From NCBI GenBank assembly GCA_040954595.2, contig CM082588.2, forward strand, positions 9,238,001-9,302,000: a DNA stretch of 64,000 bases, in the 5' to 3' direction. Within the stretch, counting starts at the first letter, position 1; every line of letters begins with the position of its first letter. Below, piece after piece: positions 14,801-30,600 of the stretch. Below the pieces are notes generated by a model. It was given only the letters and a program-made list of their open reading frames with translations, made no database searches and was not told where the DNA came from. This stretch comes from Balanoglossus misakiensis. Its lineage: Eukaryota; Hemichordata. Position numbers and translations under genes: made by a program.

Positions 14801-17800
14801 AAATCGCGCAACAGCTGCCGAGGTAGGACTTGCGTTTAATATAAAATATTTCAATGAATCTGATGACTATTATAGTGCACTCATATACTCGGGACATTTA
14901 AGACATGTCGTCACAATCGTTCGTTGTTTTGACAAAAATCTGTAATCTTTTAAATTGTGTTCACCATCACACAAGAAAGTCAATACGTTTATGTACATAG
15001 ACAGTCGCATTCATTTCAGTTGTTGACATTTCATACCGTTGCTAGTAAAGACATGTTTTTCTCCCGACATACCATGTTATTTGTTATTAATGTCATCATC
15101 ATGTTAGGCCTGTAAGTTTTGTTTGCTACTAAAGACGGTATTATGACAGCAACTTGTGCAATACAGGCTTCTTCAATATATCTTTTTTCAATTACTAATA
15201 TTTAGAAAAAGACTATAAGTCAGAAATTTGTGCCACGGTAAGAATTCTGGCTGCCTTAAATAGGTTTTCACTTTGCGCTAGGGGGTCAAATCGCATTGCA
15301 TTCTGGGTGAAAAGTCGACAACCCACTGTAGTAAGAGATAGAAGAAATGGTATGTTTACTGTATTTCATGACTTCCTTTGGTCGTACATGTCTGCCTTTG
15401 TAGTTAGCATATTAAATTCATTAACCCTTTTCACATTTTGTTATTTTTCCAGTTAAAAAGTTTCAGAATGACCCATCATCACTTTAGCTCATGAACTCCC
15501 ATTTCTTAAACATGGCAAAATTCGGCCATCTTGAAATTGTGTCGACCATATGAGATTTTCATCACTCACTTAGGTAGCTCAAAACCTATTTAAGGTAGGG
15601 AGAGTTAACCCTTTAAAAGTAAATAAACTTTTTATACTTTCAGCGCAGTGCGAACCAGGTTTCAAATCCGACACAGGCCTTGAACCATGCCAACAGTGTC
15701 CAATCGGATCGTACCAACCGAATGTAGGTGCAACGCGCTGCATTTTTTGTCCAAACAATACATCAACTTATGGCGTGGCAAGATCAGAATATAACTGCAA
15801 AGGTAAACATATCCATATGGTGTTAGTTTTTTCAGTCGGCACAGTGTTGTAAATTGTAGTGACAAGCGATGTCATGGATATATATTATTTTTTGATATCC
15901 GTAAAGTACAAATTTCTCACTAAATTATATATTGATTTTTTATCAACAAAGAGTATTGTCCAGCTGGCTTTTATTCACCTACTGGTCTCAAGCCATGCGT
16001 GCCATGCCCTCGTCATTTCTTCCAACCGAACATTGCCTCCACAACGTGTGAAGAATGCGATGAGAAGACGGGAACAATGATTGATGGAGTCAAAACTCGC
16101 GATGATTGTACAGGTGATGTTTCTCAAATGTCGTAATAGATGTCTTCATACAATTATCATGTAAATATTCCATCGAGATTCCCTCGTCTATACTACCAGG
16201 TTCACACACTGTACAATTTGAGACACTACTTGCCCATGGTAAACACAGAGCGTTAATCCTTGGTCTTTGGAGTCAGGTTGTGTCCACACACAAAGTTTAT
16301 ATATAGGCACTGGGGCTCGGCCCCATAGACAATGGGTTGCGGAGAGGACGTGTTAATCCTTACACTGGCTCAGGTCAGGCTGGCAAAGACGTCTGAAATC
16401 TAAGCCGTTTCCGGAACACGTAAACCGTTCACACATAATAATTTACGCCAGTATTTGATCTGAAACGTCTTCATGGTCCCTGTGTGACCCCATAAAAGTA
16501 CCCCTTTCTAATAAACGTTTATGTCCAAGTCAACAGTTCTCGATATTTGTGGCGAGATAACACCCTGTTATAACAACGGTACCTGTATAAACACCGGCAG
16601 ATGGTTCAAATGTAGATGTACAGAAGACTATAGTGGGTAAGGTCAATTATATTCTAATTCTGGACTGAATTCCCTCTTGCCAATGTCACAATCACTTTTT
16701 TAATGGCGATACTAAATTCATTGTGTAGAAATTAAGCGGATACTGTGGCAGATTGCCAGAACAAATTATCAATTATAATGAAGCGAAGGATATCCATTAA
16801 AATAGACAAAATATGCAAAGATCACATTTTGTCTTTCAAGTAAAGTATATTGAACTACAACATGTGAGTAACATGATGGTACACAAGTTTATATTTGCAG
16901 CGTTTATTGTTAAGTTGATTTAAAAGAGTATGCATCTCAAAATTCAAAGTCTTAAAACTTTTATTAATATTTTACTGACGGGCACTATGTACTGTTCTCT
17001 CCTAAATGTGAGAAAGAATTGGGTTTTACGTGCGATTGTTAGCCAGTTTTGAAATTGAAAATGGCTTCCAATTTCATTGTTAACTGTATGGAGATACTTT
17101 AAAGTGATTTTTGTGAAAACAAGATAGGGAAGACCATGTTTTGTCGTTGTTTTCAAAAAGACTCCTCACACATTTTATTCAGCAAAAAATGAAGAACATA
17201 TTATCTATTTTGTCTTTAGTTCACGCTGTCAAATGCCCGCTCTCTGTGCAAGTAGCCCCTGTCGCAGTAACGGAACCTGTACAGAGATTTCATCGTCACA
17301 TGAACGATTTAATTCCTACTATTGCACATGCGTGGACGGTTACACAGGAGACTTGTGTGAATTTGAAGTTGACGAATGCTCTTCTGAACCATGTCAAAAT
17401 AACGCCACGTGTGTTGACGACGTCAACGCTTTCAACTGTAACTGTATTGAGGGGTTCACCGGCAGAATCTGTGAAGTTAATATCGATGAATGTGCAAGTT
17501 ACCCCTGTCAAAATGATGGCTACTGTATGGACGGAGTCGATGGATACAGTTGCATATGTCGATCGGGATATACAGGGAACAACTGTGAAATAGACACAGG
17601 TAAATGTGACTATATTAATAAAAGTGTAAGCGAAGCCTTCTCTGACCGGGAGCATTTCTTATGACAAATATTCTTCGTAATTTGAATGTCAATGATCTTT
17701 TCAGCGCTGTTACGTCATGAGAAATATTAATTTAAGCTTAGTTGTACTCTCTCATCATGGTGTGCGTTTATTTATTCAGATTCATAAACTGCATATACTT

Positions 17801-18623
17801 TTATTAACATACAGTTTTTGACAAATTTGATAGAGTTGTGCTTGTCTGTCGTCTATTAAAGGGACAAATTCTCTCTCTCACTACCGTTTTTCCATTAATT
17901 ATGTTTGATACAAGACGCAGTTTATGTTTTTCTACATGTGGATTTAGTGAATCAACGTTCGACCACAAACAACTTCCATCCCACTTGTAGATACAAGAGT
18001 GAAAAAACTCGCCAAAATGAATAATCGGTCTCTTCCATTTATTCATCTTGGCGATATTTTTACTGTCCTATCCTGCAAACAGGATACAAGTTGTTTGTGG
18101 TCGAACACTGATTCACTATATATCCACATGTAAAATAACACAAACGGTGTCTTGTATCAAACATAATTAATGGAAAAAGGGCAGCGAGAGAGAGACGTTG
18201 TCCCTTTAAGTATCCGAAACCATCATCAAGGTAACAAGCTAGGCAGTATTCTATTGGGCGCAACAAGGAGAGATTCGATGAATCCGATCATTTACTTGGT
18301 CGGCGATTCCACAAAGCGAATCTTTGCTGCTTGTCAACCTGTTCATCTTTTTTGATTTGCAAGATGAATGTGCATCATTCCCGTGTGTCAATAATGGAAC
18401 TTGTATAGATGATGTCGGCGGCTACCAATGTCACTGTTTCGATGGTTATTTTGGAGACAGATGCCAACATCGTGTTAACACATGCCTTAGTGAACCCTGC
18501 GGAAATGGTGGGAAATGCACGGATAATATGCATGACTACTTCTGTGAATGTTTTGATGGCTGGTCAGGTAAGTAGCATACAGCAGGCACGCCATACGATA
18601 CTCAGGCTGAAATAACCTGGTGG

Positions 18624-18673
<50 letters not shown>

Positions 18674-21600
18674 AAAGGGTTGAGGCATGCCTACTTTTGT
18701 TTAAAAACGTATATTAGTGGATATCTATACGAAAGTAATGCCAAAACAAACACGCTGACATGACATCAATAACCAGGTTTATAACTAACGGTAGGCTATC
18801 ATTTTGAATGGATTTCACAGTGAGCTCAGCAAGGCTCTGGAATATACAGTTGATTTTAAAAGCTGTTAACTGCTGATCATTCTTTTTGCACCACATACCC
18901 TTTTGGGTTGACGGTGATGATGGGGCGTGTCTTATATTTACAACTTGAGTTTCGTCTAACCGCTGCACACAGAATAATATGGGGGCATCATAAGTTTGAT
19001 TAGACCACCAGACGTAAAGCCGATGCTCTTACGATAACCTTGACTACATAGTAATGACCAGAGGCGGTCAGCATTCCATAATATTTGCTTGGAAGTTGAC
19101 TTGACATACACAAAGAGGGCGATTAAGGCCATTAATTACATTTGATCTCTTGAAGGGGCTCACTGTGAAATAAGCACCAATCCTTGTAATACGCAACCTT
19201 GTCTAAATAATGGAACCTGTGAAGAAGACCTCGAGCAGAATGATTATAAATGCACATGCATGCCAGGTTATGAAGGCAGTTCGTGTCAGGTGAGTGTTTC
19301 TTATTGAAATTAAAATGCGCCACGAAAATCAAAGTCTTAAACTTTTGCTCAATGTAAATTAAGGATGCTGTCTCTTAAAATTGAGAATAAACATAGGAGG
19401 TTGACGTGCAAAAGTTTAAATAACAGAGCTAAATCGACCCAAATTATCTTGAAGTCAAAATTCAAAATGGCCACCAATCTCCGAGACTCGTACTACCTTA
19501 AGGATTTGATCCCATGTTATACATACTAATCACATTCCATCTGGTGACGTAAACCATTCAGACTAACAGTACACAATACATGCATTAATACTAAAATTTC
19601 AATTGATAAATTCTAAAACTTTCTTGCACTCCCTTCCCTGTGATAATTTATTGAAGATCACGTGTCTTGATGATTGACTTTCATTTTCTTCATTCAAGGT
19701 CGTTGTCAATGAATGTAACTCGAGTCCATGCAAGAATGGTGCCACATGTAGCGATGTTTTGAGTGGTTATCAATGCTACTGCCAAGCAGGTTACTCTGGG
19801 AGCCAATGCACCGTCAATATCAATGATTGTAGTCGTAATCCATGTCACAATGATGCCGAATGTATTGATCTCATTGATGACTATACATGCAGGTGGGTAC
19901 ATGTAGTTGTGTTTGTCATTTCAAATCTGACAAATATCTCTGAGTTGTGTTGTGTGTTGTGTTGTGTTGTGTTGTGTTGTGTCACAACTCTTATTGTCAT
20001 TCGTTAATATAAACGGTTGAAACGTTAATACGACTGTACTGTGTATTTAGTTTAATTATCACAGGAAATAATGCAATTTTGCAATGCAAAAACAGACGAA
20101 TAGATAAGTATTGTATAATTATGTTATTTATTGCAATGTTAATTGAGGTGCCCGGTTGGGTATGAAGGTAAAAACTGCAGCCAAGACATCAATGACTGCA
20201 TAGGAGTGACCTGCATGAATGGGGCAACATGTGTTGAAGGAATAGCAAATCACACGTGCATTTGTACTCCAGGTAAGTTTGTCAGTATCTTTTATTATTT
20301 CTGTCTCGATTCTATTCATAGTCTTGACCTTGAAGAATATTATCCCTGCATTGGCAGCATTGGCTAGTTGTCACCTTGCATTCAATATCTGACGTACAGC
20401 AAGGACGTTACAGGAACAGTATGCTGGTTGATTTTGTTTATTTACGAATTCCAAGCAAGATCGAAGCCACGTCTAAATTAACCAATATGACTACCAATGA
20501 ATGTTCTCTATCTTGACAACGACCACTGCAAACCATTAACCGTGACACTAAAGACTAAAGTACATATCTGCCAGCACAGCAGAAAATGTAGTTTGTAGCA
20601 GCCACACCAATTATTTGCGAATTTTGTTCATTGTATTTTAAAGGTTTCCATGGCGACAACTGCGAATACAATGTAAATGAGTGTGATTTTGGAGTATGTC
20701 AACATCAAGCAACATGCGTCGATGTATATGGTACCTATTACTGTATATGCCCTAGTGGGTTTGAAGGAACACACTGTGAGGTTAATATTAATGACTGTCT
20801 AAATGTGAATGGCACGTGTCGAAACGGAGGAGAATGCATCGACGGTATTGATGAGTTTTACTGTTTATGTACACATCTCTATGAAGGGCCACTATGTGAG
20901 AAAGGTAAGGTACTATTTTTCACAACCTATAACCATTAAAATGTCGACTGACAGCTACAGTCTATGCCCTTTCTGAACAGGGCTAGTACAGCGTATGGTA
21001 GTGAGTATACACTCCATACATGCATGAAATTTTTATAAAACTTAAATAACTGGTAAAGAACGTTGAAATTAGTAGTTCGGGATATAAAGTAAAATGTCAG
21101 CATATTTTCGATGTACGAAATACTAAAATGTCAAATTTTGCTCCGTACGTGAAACTCAATTATTATGTTCAAAAGATAACTAGAGTGTTTAAATACTATT
21201 AACAACAACGTACACAACTATTACCAATGTATTTTATGAAATAATTACGAAAATACAAACGTACATAGCAAAGAGGCATATTCTATTTTATATTATTGCG
21301 TGTAACGCTTTATGCCATAAATGTTGAAGATCCTTCTGTTTCGTCACTTTTGCTTCACAGAAAAGTCAGCGGATTTTGATCTACTCTTTATGTCTGCAAA
21401 TTATTCTGCGTCTGAATCCAGCACGTTTCTTTGCCAGAGAAACTTCACCATGTCCTTCTGGGTTCGCTTTGCTTACAGTGGTCATACTGGTGAATATTTA
21501 TCCCTCAATGGATATACCAGGTAAGGCATGTCATGTGCAGCCAGGTTAGAAGATTAGTCAGTTTCATTGATCATGGCAACAGGATTGTCCTAGTGAGTAC

Positions 21601-24600
21601 ATCGGATGTCAAAGTTGCAGTTTTTCACCATCGGCACCCAACGTTATTTGCAAGATCGTCTCATAGGTATTCATAGAACATGAATTTTGCTGTACAACAT
21701 ATTTGGAATGTCGAATTAATTAAGCCGCTTTTTGTTAAAGTCTGATTCTATCATTGACCTGTTTACACACAGCGGCGGAATATTCGATAAAGAGTTGGCG
21801 TCTTTCAACGATAGTCTGGCAACGGTAGAAGAGGGGCGAATAAATAATGGACAATGGCATCACGTGATCGCTGTCATACAATGGCCGACAATGACAACAT
21901 TTATGGACGGGATGTTATCTGGTCACGTTCACTTGCAAACACCTCCAGTCAAGTAAGTTCTAAGTAAAGGATTAAAACGCTTTCACTGCTTGGGAGTGAC
22001 TATATATATTCATTTGCGATTTGAGATTTTGTGCTAATATCAAACTTACACATTTCGCATTACATTTCGCGAGAATTTGTGAGAACTTCAAAGCTTCAAT
22101 CGCAATCGCCGTGGAGAACAGACAATCATAGTAATTAAAATAACGTCTGTACTATACCAAATAAGCTGATTGCAGATGTTAGTATCATTTGATATCAAAT
22201 GACGTCAGACGCGCTCAGGCGCAGTTATGTTGGCAATCAAATTCCCAGCTGACGGGTAACTTCAGCAATGTGGTGCAGACAAAGACTGTGCAGACGAAAT
22301 GCCATGAGGCTGATCAGGCACCATACCTGATACATGTTACGAGTCAGTTGGTACTAAAGTAAAAACCTACTCGGAAAAACTTTTACTGGATGCCGAAATA
22401 TTGCTTGCCTGTCATCTGGAAATGACAACGCCGTGGGTCACATGACCAGGTTACGTGATTGATAGTAAAGAATTGATGACGTTTCATTTCCTCAATATTA
22501 TGAAAGTAACTAATGCCTTCATCTTTTGCAAGATGTGCGATTACTCTTGGACAGATGTCGAATTCAGGGCATGGCACCAGAGAAGCGAATGATGTATTTC
22601 AGGGGGAAATCAGCCAATTGAATGTATATGATTGGCTTTTTCCTATCAACGAGATTGACGTCATAGCTGGCAACTGTTCACAGACTCTACCAGGGGAAAT
22701 AGTGCCTTGGGTAGCCATGGTGGACAAGATGTCGGGTGACGTCATCAAACGGCAACCATCAATCTGTGGAGGTTCAGAGTGTCCACAAGGACTGAGTGGA
22801 ACATTGTGTGATGTTACAATAGGTAAAGATAAAAACTGTTTATCGTAACATTCGAGATTATCAGCAATTACAGTGCAGGCAAACGCGAACTTCTGTTTAA
22901 AGTCCCCATAGCTGCCAAATTTCACATATTTTTTTCCACAATAAAAAAACTTCAAATATATTCCCTATCCTCTAAAATCCTCACCATTGAGCCATATTAC
23001 TTGTATTTGCAAGTGTTTGCCATCTCTTTGCGACGCATACCACGATAGTTGCGTACTGTTTGTATGGAGGCCGATGAAATTGGTGCGGCACCCTTTTAAT
23101 ATTACATAGCGTGTTCAAATTACAACATGCAGTCACAATCGGGCATCGATAAGGTGTTCATGTATACCTATCAGTAAGCTTATTTAGATGGAAAATAAAA
23201 TCATGAAAAAAATTCATAAAGTGGCAGCTCTGGCTTTAACATGATTAACAAGTAAAGTGTCGATTAAAATATGAAACAAAAATGGAAGCGTTGATTCAAA
23301 AGAACTTTTTATTTTCTCTCTGGCCAGAGATTACCAGTAAAACTAGCGTTATTCCGTAGTCAATGTAAGCCTTTCATCAAATTGAATCTAATGCTTGAAT
23401 AGGGCCCCTAATAAAAAGAAAGTTAAACTCCACGTTGTCGACAAAAGGTAGTGTACTGATATTTAATTTAACTAATTATATATTGGCAGTCTAAAATGAA
23501 AGGCATGACAATAGCGAATTTGGAGAGTCCTGGAAAATTATGAAATCCCCGGAACCTGAACGCAGCAATCTCGCGAAGAACTCTAACGCCCCATGACGTT
23601 TCTTTCAGATAAAATGCCGCCTCGTGTTCTGCGTTGCCCAAATGATACATGGATTATAAATCCCACAAGTCGTTTATCTATAGGTATGTGGGAAGAGCCA
23701 ATATTCACAGATAATGTCCAAATTGCTAACATATCAGAGTCCTACAGAAGAGGTAAGTTTTAAATTTTGTATTCAAAGTTATGAAATAGACAAAACTGTA
23801 TCAGGCCAACAAAATATTATGTGCTGTTCCGATTACATGGGTTTCAAAAATAGGGTAGGTAGGTGGGAATTTCTTTTTATTTTGCGATTTCTTTTTATTT
23901 ATCTGCCCGCCATAGTGTAGAAAATGACGTCATACTTCTTGCGTTGTGCGCGCAATTTCGTCATAGTTCTCGCGTATTTCACGCGATTTTCATCTATTTC
24001 GTATATTTCACATCGTCATTTTTACTTCCGGTTTTACGAAGCTCTCAAAAGTTTAGGGTCGGCAGGTTAAAATTAGGTTAGGTCGGGTAATCGGAGCAGC
24101 AGATATTTTTTTTTTTTTTTGGCCTTAATACTAGGTAACGTGATAAAAACAGTATACAGCTGATTGAAGAGTTGGTTAAATATGTAAACATGCAAAAGGA
24201 CGTTCAAATAAAATGCTTGTTATGTCGTTACTCGTACTCTTTAATAAGGTATGGGTAGCTGCAGTTGGGATACATTAAACCTGTGCTTAACGTTGATAAA
24301 ATATAATTTTTTTAAATTACAGGCGGGGTATTTGCATGGGGGCAATATTTAATTACATACGTTGCCACGGATACATCTGGTAACACAGCCGCCTGCATTT
24401 TCATTTTGTATGTTTTGCGTAAGTTACTTGTTTTTATTTGTTTAAATAGTGAATCGCTTTGTGGGCTTCATTAATCGGGATAAATTGGTCGTTTTATCTA
24501 TATAAATAAATACTATGCCTGAGCGACCAGTGACACCATTTGCATATAGGTAACTGTAAAGAGTGTGTTTGGATGGCAGTGAAATGGTTCCTTCTGCCAA

Positions 24601-27600
24601 TATCGAGTCTGTGATACCAGCGGTACATATGCAGATACAGGTGTGTATGATAGGACAAACTTGAAATATATCATTGCTTGGAACACTGAGAGTATCGACT
24701 ACAACAAACACAATACTTGAACTGTCGTATAGATAAAGGGTCGGACAAATGTGTCGTTCCCTATTTTATTAAATTTATACTGTAATTTGTAACGGAGTAT
24801 TGTTTTCATGGCCAGCATTTGACTGTGCAATACCAGCTCCTCCAGTCAACGGTGCCAGGGTATGTGATAGCTGGCAGTATGGTGCATTCTGTAGCATAGA
24901 CTGCCTAGAAGGTTACGAATTCTCGTCGTCACCAGCTACGTATTACGTATGTGGTCGTGAAAGAACTTTCAATCCAGCCAGTCCTGACCAACCTGTAGTG
25001 TTTCCAGCTTGTGCTGGTAAGTATGTGATATTTTGATTTGTCTATCCTGTGTGATCTGTGATCATTTCTCTCATAAACACCGCCGCGATACACCAGAAAC
25101 ATTGTTGTCAGCAACAATACATGTTCTAACAGACCAAAACATCGACACAATTTATTCATCTCAGTTATCTTAAAAGCCCCTATAGCTGTCAAATTTCACA
25201 TATTTTCTTCCACATTACAAATACATTCCCTCTCCTCTGAAATCCTCAACATTAAGCCATATTACTTGTATTTGCATCAGTTTGTCATCTCTTGGCAAAA
25301 CATACCACGATAGCTGAGTACTGTTTGTATGGAGGCTGATTAAATCGGTGCGGCACCGTTTTAATACATAGCGTTTTCAAATCGCTACATACAACCACAA
25401 TCGAGCGTCGATAAGGTGTTCAGTAAGCTGATTTAAAAGTCATGAAAATAATGGACAAAGTGGCAGCTCTAGAGGCTTTAATCAGCTGAAGCCGTATGTT
25501 TGCATCAAATACTTTGTGTAACTATTTACATGACAAGACATTTGGTGCTCGGAATGAAAAGGATATATACCGAATATTGCCATCACACCGGAGTTTATAA
25601 TATTCATATTAATTTGTTTAGCGGCCAGTGTTGCCAATTCCCGAGTAGAAGGTAAAATGGACTATGCCACTGCTACATGCGATGAAGACACAACTAACTC
25701 CCTCCTTGCTACTTTTGGGGAGACGCTTTCATATCTGCACTCTGTCTTCGGTATCTGTGGTGCTCGTGATTGTACACTTGATGACAATATCAACATAATA
25801 TGTTCCTCGGCCAAGAGGAAAAAGCGACAAACATCAACGGGTTTAACAGTACAGTTCACTGTACCTTCCAACAGGTAAATGAAACAATCAACTTCTTAGA
25901 ACTCGTAGCATTTACAAAGAATATGTTCTGAACACTAATACTGTTCTTGAAACATTTTCGAAGTGTTCGATTATCTTTTAATTCAGTTGCTTAGGTTGCC
26001 CCGCACAAAACTTGCGAAGGAATACCAAAGAACCGTTGGATTCTCATGGCCCCATATATGTATAATTTATTTATTCACTCAGAAATTAATTTACTCGATA
26101 TTAATTTATTGATTACTTTCGGTAAACCAATGGGTTAGAGGCTCATTTAAAGACACCGGTAAACCAACCTACACAAAATTATAATATATAGAAAAGAGCA
26201 ACTACTGTGTCCAATTGTGGTGTTAATTAATTTGTGTCTTTTAATGTTTCCTCAAGTCTTGAGGGAAGTTTTACCGGGTCCTTACCGGTTTGGGAGAACC
26301 CCCGTCCCCCGCGAATTTCACCAGGACCTCGGGAAGTGAGAAATTAATGCTCTTTGTTAACGGTCGAATTTGACGAAATGTTGATTTTAATTGGATTTTT
26401 TCTTGATGTACTAGTTCTCTTGACGTCGACTTCATTATTGCGGGCGCTGTGGGTGATGGCTTATTCAATACTCTAAACTTGACGGTTGACCCTGAAAGCT
26501 TTGTCATTGAGAGCACTTTATACTGTATGGAAGGACAAGTACTTACAGATGGTAGATGCGGTAAGCCCTGTCACATCTCTGTGTCATACCGATGATACCC
26601 ATGTCATTATGAAGCCAGAGAAAATTCAACAATACTTCTAGTGGCTTAATTGCCAATAACAGAGTCATTTCATGTCAAGTTGCTTTAAAAGCATCTTCGG
26701 TTCATTTATATCATTACCCATTTCCTCTCATGAACAGTTAATTGCGGGCTTGGCGAATATCATGACACATCTATTGAACAGTGTGTACAATGTATGAAGG
26801 GTATGTACCAAGACAGAGAGCAGCAAACGAGCTGTCAATCATGTCCATCTGGTACCACTACGCAGGCGCCAGGATCTATATCTAGTTCACAGTGTGTGGG
26901 TAGGTGATATTCTTTACTATCAATCACGTGATCTGACCATGCATGTCACCCACGGCGTTTTCATTTCCAGGTGATGGGCAAACAATATTTCGGCATCCAG
27001 TAAAAGTTTTTCCGAGTATGTTTTTTTTGCTTTAGAATTGCCAGACACGTAACATGTATCAGGTATAATGCCTTATCAGCCTCATGGCGTTTCGTCTGCA
27101 CAGTCTTTGTCTGCACCACGTTGTTGAAGTTGCCCGTCTTCTGGAAATTTGAATGCCAATGTCACCGCGCCTGAGCGCGTCTGACGTCATTTGATAGTGA
27201 AGAATAAAGTTTTTTTTTTTATGAACACATCTGTTTCATGCGTACATAGGAGTGCTCACAACATAGGACAAAATTATCACAAGCAGACGGTAGCTACACT
27301 CCCATTTTATTACACCACGTGTTCCAGCGCTTGTATTTCAGCTATTCCTCAATAGCCCCTATCGCAGTAAACCGTAGTGTCGTGTCCAGATGTAATATGA
27401 AAACGAATTTCTAGTTTTGGTGGGTGTTGCTTAAAAAATTAATTCTTGATTTGCATGATTTTTCCTAGACAATTATGACAAAGTTGGTAATGAAAGCTGT
27501 ACTGTAAATATTGTATATATTAGTTGTGAGCAATTGTGAATAATTAACTCCATTCGTATCTCTCTTTTAGAATCATGCAAGATTGGTCATTTTTTCGATA

Positions 27601-30600
27601 TAGGCACTGGCATGTGCCAATCTTGTCAACCAGGCTATTATCAAACTGAAGAAGGCCTATTTTCGTGTCTGGCCTGCACTAGTGGACTGACAACAAGTGG
27701 ATTTGGAGCTTTCACTATTGATAATTGCACAGGTAGATTCTTGGCCTTTAGTTCTGTTAATTATATTGCATGTTGTTCCTTCATGAATCAAGCTTGTCAT
27801 TTCGATCAACTATATCATGTTTAACATTTCTGAACATATAACATATGATTCAATGCGACATGCTAAATTCAAACGAAAAAATATATATATTTATGCATAT
27901 TATAACCGATGTGTATACGCCCCGTCTTGCAATGATAGCTTCTACAAACAGACAGACAGACAGACTGGCAGACGTGAATTGGAGTGTAATAGTTAACAAT
28001 GTGCTAGTGTAAGGTACTTACATGTACTTGTGTGTGGTTGCATGTATGCATGTATCTGGCAATCATTGTGAATCAGTAAGTACACAAGATGGAGAATTAC
28101 CAAGCTTTAAAGCTATAGTCACTGTTCTATTGATGTGGCTACCAGTAGTAGTCTCTGACCAGTTCAGTGGAACTTTGGACAAGCAGAATCGTCAATTGTG
28201 TTCTTACGATTGGCCCATTTTACCCGCTGTGTTTCCAAAACCCCGAAGCTCATTTATTGAAATGTTACTCTTCCACCCTATGATGTTTCTTTCGTACAGC
28301 TGCTTGTAGAAATCCTGGTGAGGAACAATCCGCCAACGACACGTGCGTACCGTGTCCTCGTGGTAGTTACCGGTCAGACCCAGAAAATCAGCCCGGTTGT
28401 GTGCCGTGTCCGTTCGGGTACACAACTGAAGTGGTGGGTGCCACATCAGCCACTGAATGTAACATTGGTAAGTCATTGGGGACTGAAAGGGCAGAAATTG
28501 TCAATGCCTTATGAAGTGTGTCATCTCATGTGTGTGACACCTCACCAGTTTTTGTTTTAGGGGTAAACCCAGTGACTACAGTCCTTTGCTTGTCATGCTT
28601 GCCTTTATTTTGATTCTAAACACAATGAAAGAATTGTTAAACGTCAACCTGAATTCAAAATGAGAATATAATTTGGTTGAGTGGCGGTAGGGTGTGTCTA
28701 TATCGCGCAATGCGTTGGCATTTAACGTTCACTGAATCGTGTCGTTTAAGATTTTATTGTCTTATTCTCCAATCCAGGACCATATCATGACATTTCTTTT
28801 CTTGCGTTCAACAAGTCAAATGAGTAGAATAGCACATTATTGATTTATGGAATTCAAGCATTTTAAATTCTTTTTCAGCTGACTGTAACGTTGGTTACTA
28901 TCGCAATGTGACGCTCAACCTTTGTGTTAAATGCCCAATTGGATTCTACCAGAATGAAATGCATCGAGACTACTGTAACAAATGTGCCGAGGGATATACC
29001 ACATCTACAACAGGTTCAATAGACATAACTGAATGTGTAGGTAAGTGTCAATAGGATCTCACATTGTATAACTTGAACTTCTCATTGTGAAAAAAATGTA
29101 ACTGAAGAGGCCATTGGTTATTTTTGGACTTAGTTAGGCTAGGTTATAGACTGCCCTTTCACGTCTGTGTCATAACATCAATTTGGCGTTGGATGGGGAC
29201 TGTGAGCACGCCAGAAATTTCAACCAAAATCACCAATTCATACTCACATAAAGAATTTTACATACTGGTGGCCGGCTGAGACTAACTTACATTTGACATG
29301 TCTATCTGAGAACTATTTGACACGTCTATACCTGCGTTCACACCTTGACTTCGATCAATAGTTTTTTGAAATGCTTATAAATTGTATTCTGGTTTGCATT
29401 GTAACTTCGGTACCTCTAAGCTTCAATGTAATTCTTCTGCAATGTTCGACCTGACATAAAGAAAACTAAATTAACTGTATTGTTTCCGCCAAAGCTACTG
29501 TGAGTGTCAGCCCAAACGTCCAGGAAATGACGCCATAACGTATTTCGTCACGACACATAACAATTCAAGTAAGGCTTGCCATTGGAAAGTATTTGTGTAA
29601 ATATTCTTTAGTTTTACGCGTATATATGTTTAAATCTAGTTTTTGTTTACTGATGTAGACTTGGACGAGTGTTTGGTGGACATAGATGATTGTGCACTAC
29701 ACGCAGACTGTATTAATATTGTGGGCAGCTATCGATGTGTCTGTCAAGATGGTTATGTAGGTGATGGCTTCAGCTGTACAAGTAAGTTATATCACCACAT
29801 GTTGGCATTTCAACTGTAAGTAGATATCGACAGGCAATCGACAGGCAATGTGTGTGCCATGGTGTTTGTTTGTTTGTTTGTTTGTGCGTGCGTGTGTGAA
29901 AGAGCGATTCTGAAGCGTATCGTGAGAATCGATTTCTCTATATTCATGAGAAATATATCAGAATGTAAATATGTTTTTAATCAAGTCAAAATAAAATCAT
30001 CGTTCCTTTTGTTTTACTTTAACATAAAAATAATTGAACTAAAATATAGATGTTTTTATTTATATTTTGGTGTGTATGTCTGAGTGAGAAAGCACAAGGC
30101 GACAGAGAACGTGTGTGTGTAGGTATAGGTGGGTAGCTGGCATATATATTACTCTAAACAATATCACATGTAAATGGGAATATATAATAAATACGTTCAA
30201 TATAAGCGGATGTTCACTTGAGATCATTTTGATTGTATATTTTTACGCTTTAGCTATTATTATGGCGTTAACTGCGCACATCTACCGGCAACATTTCTTT
30301 GTGGATACACAGTAAATCATCACTAAATCATCTTATTTAACTGTTGAACAATACACACAAGAACGGGAGTTTTCATACTTATACTGCATTTTTTCTGTTA
30401 GATACAGACACCAATCAAACGTCTGAAATAAGTACTGCAGCACTTCCAAAGAATGGAACACTTCATGAAGAAGGTAATACAACTGTTCATATGACTAGAA
30501 AAGTCGAGTGTAGTTTTTTTAATGAGACAAATATTACTGGTGACCGAGGTTGAGTACCACAAACATTGAGGCAAATTGGAGCCCTATGACACCACATTGT

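Noticed and set aside
21732-21772. Earlier start of the second LamG exon at TTAAAG 21740
   Set aside because: It gives the wrong phase after exon 18, whereas the acceptor at 21772 gives the right one.
29492-29580. Additional exon between exons 29 and 30
   Set aside because: It has an acceptor-like and a donor-like edge, but the frame required by exon 29 meets TAA. Exon 29 joins exon 30 directly in phase.
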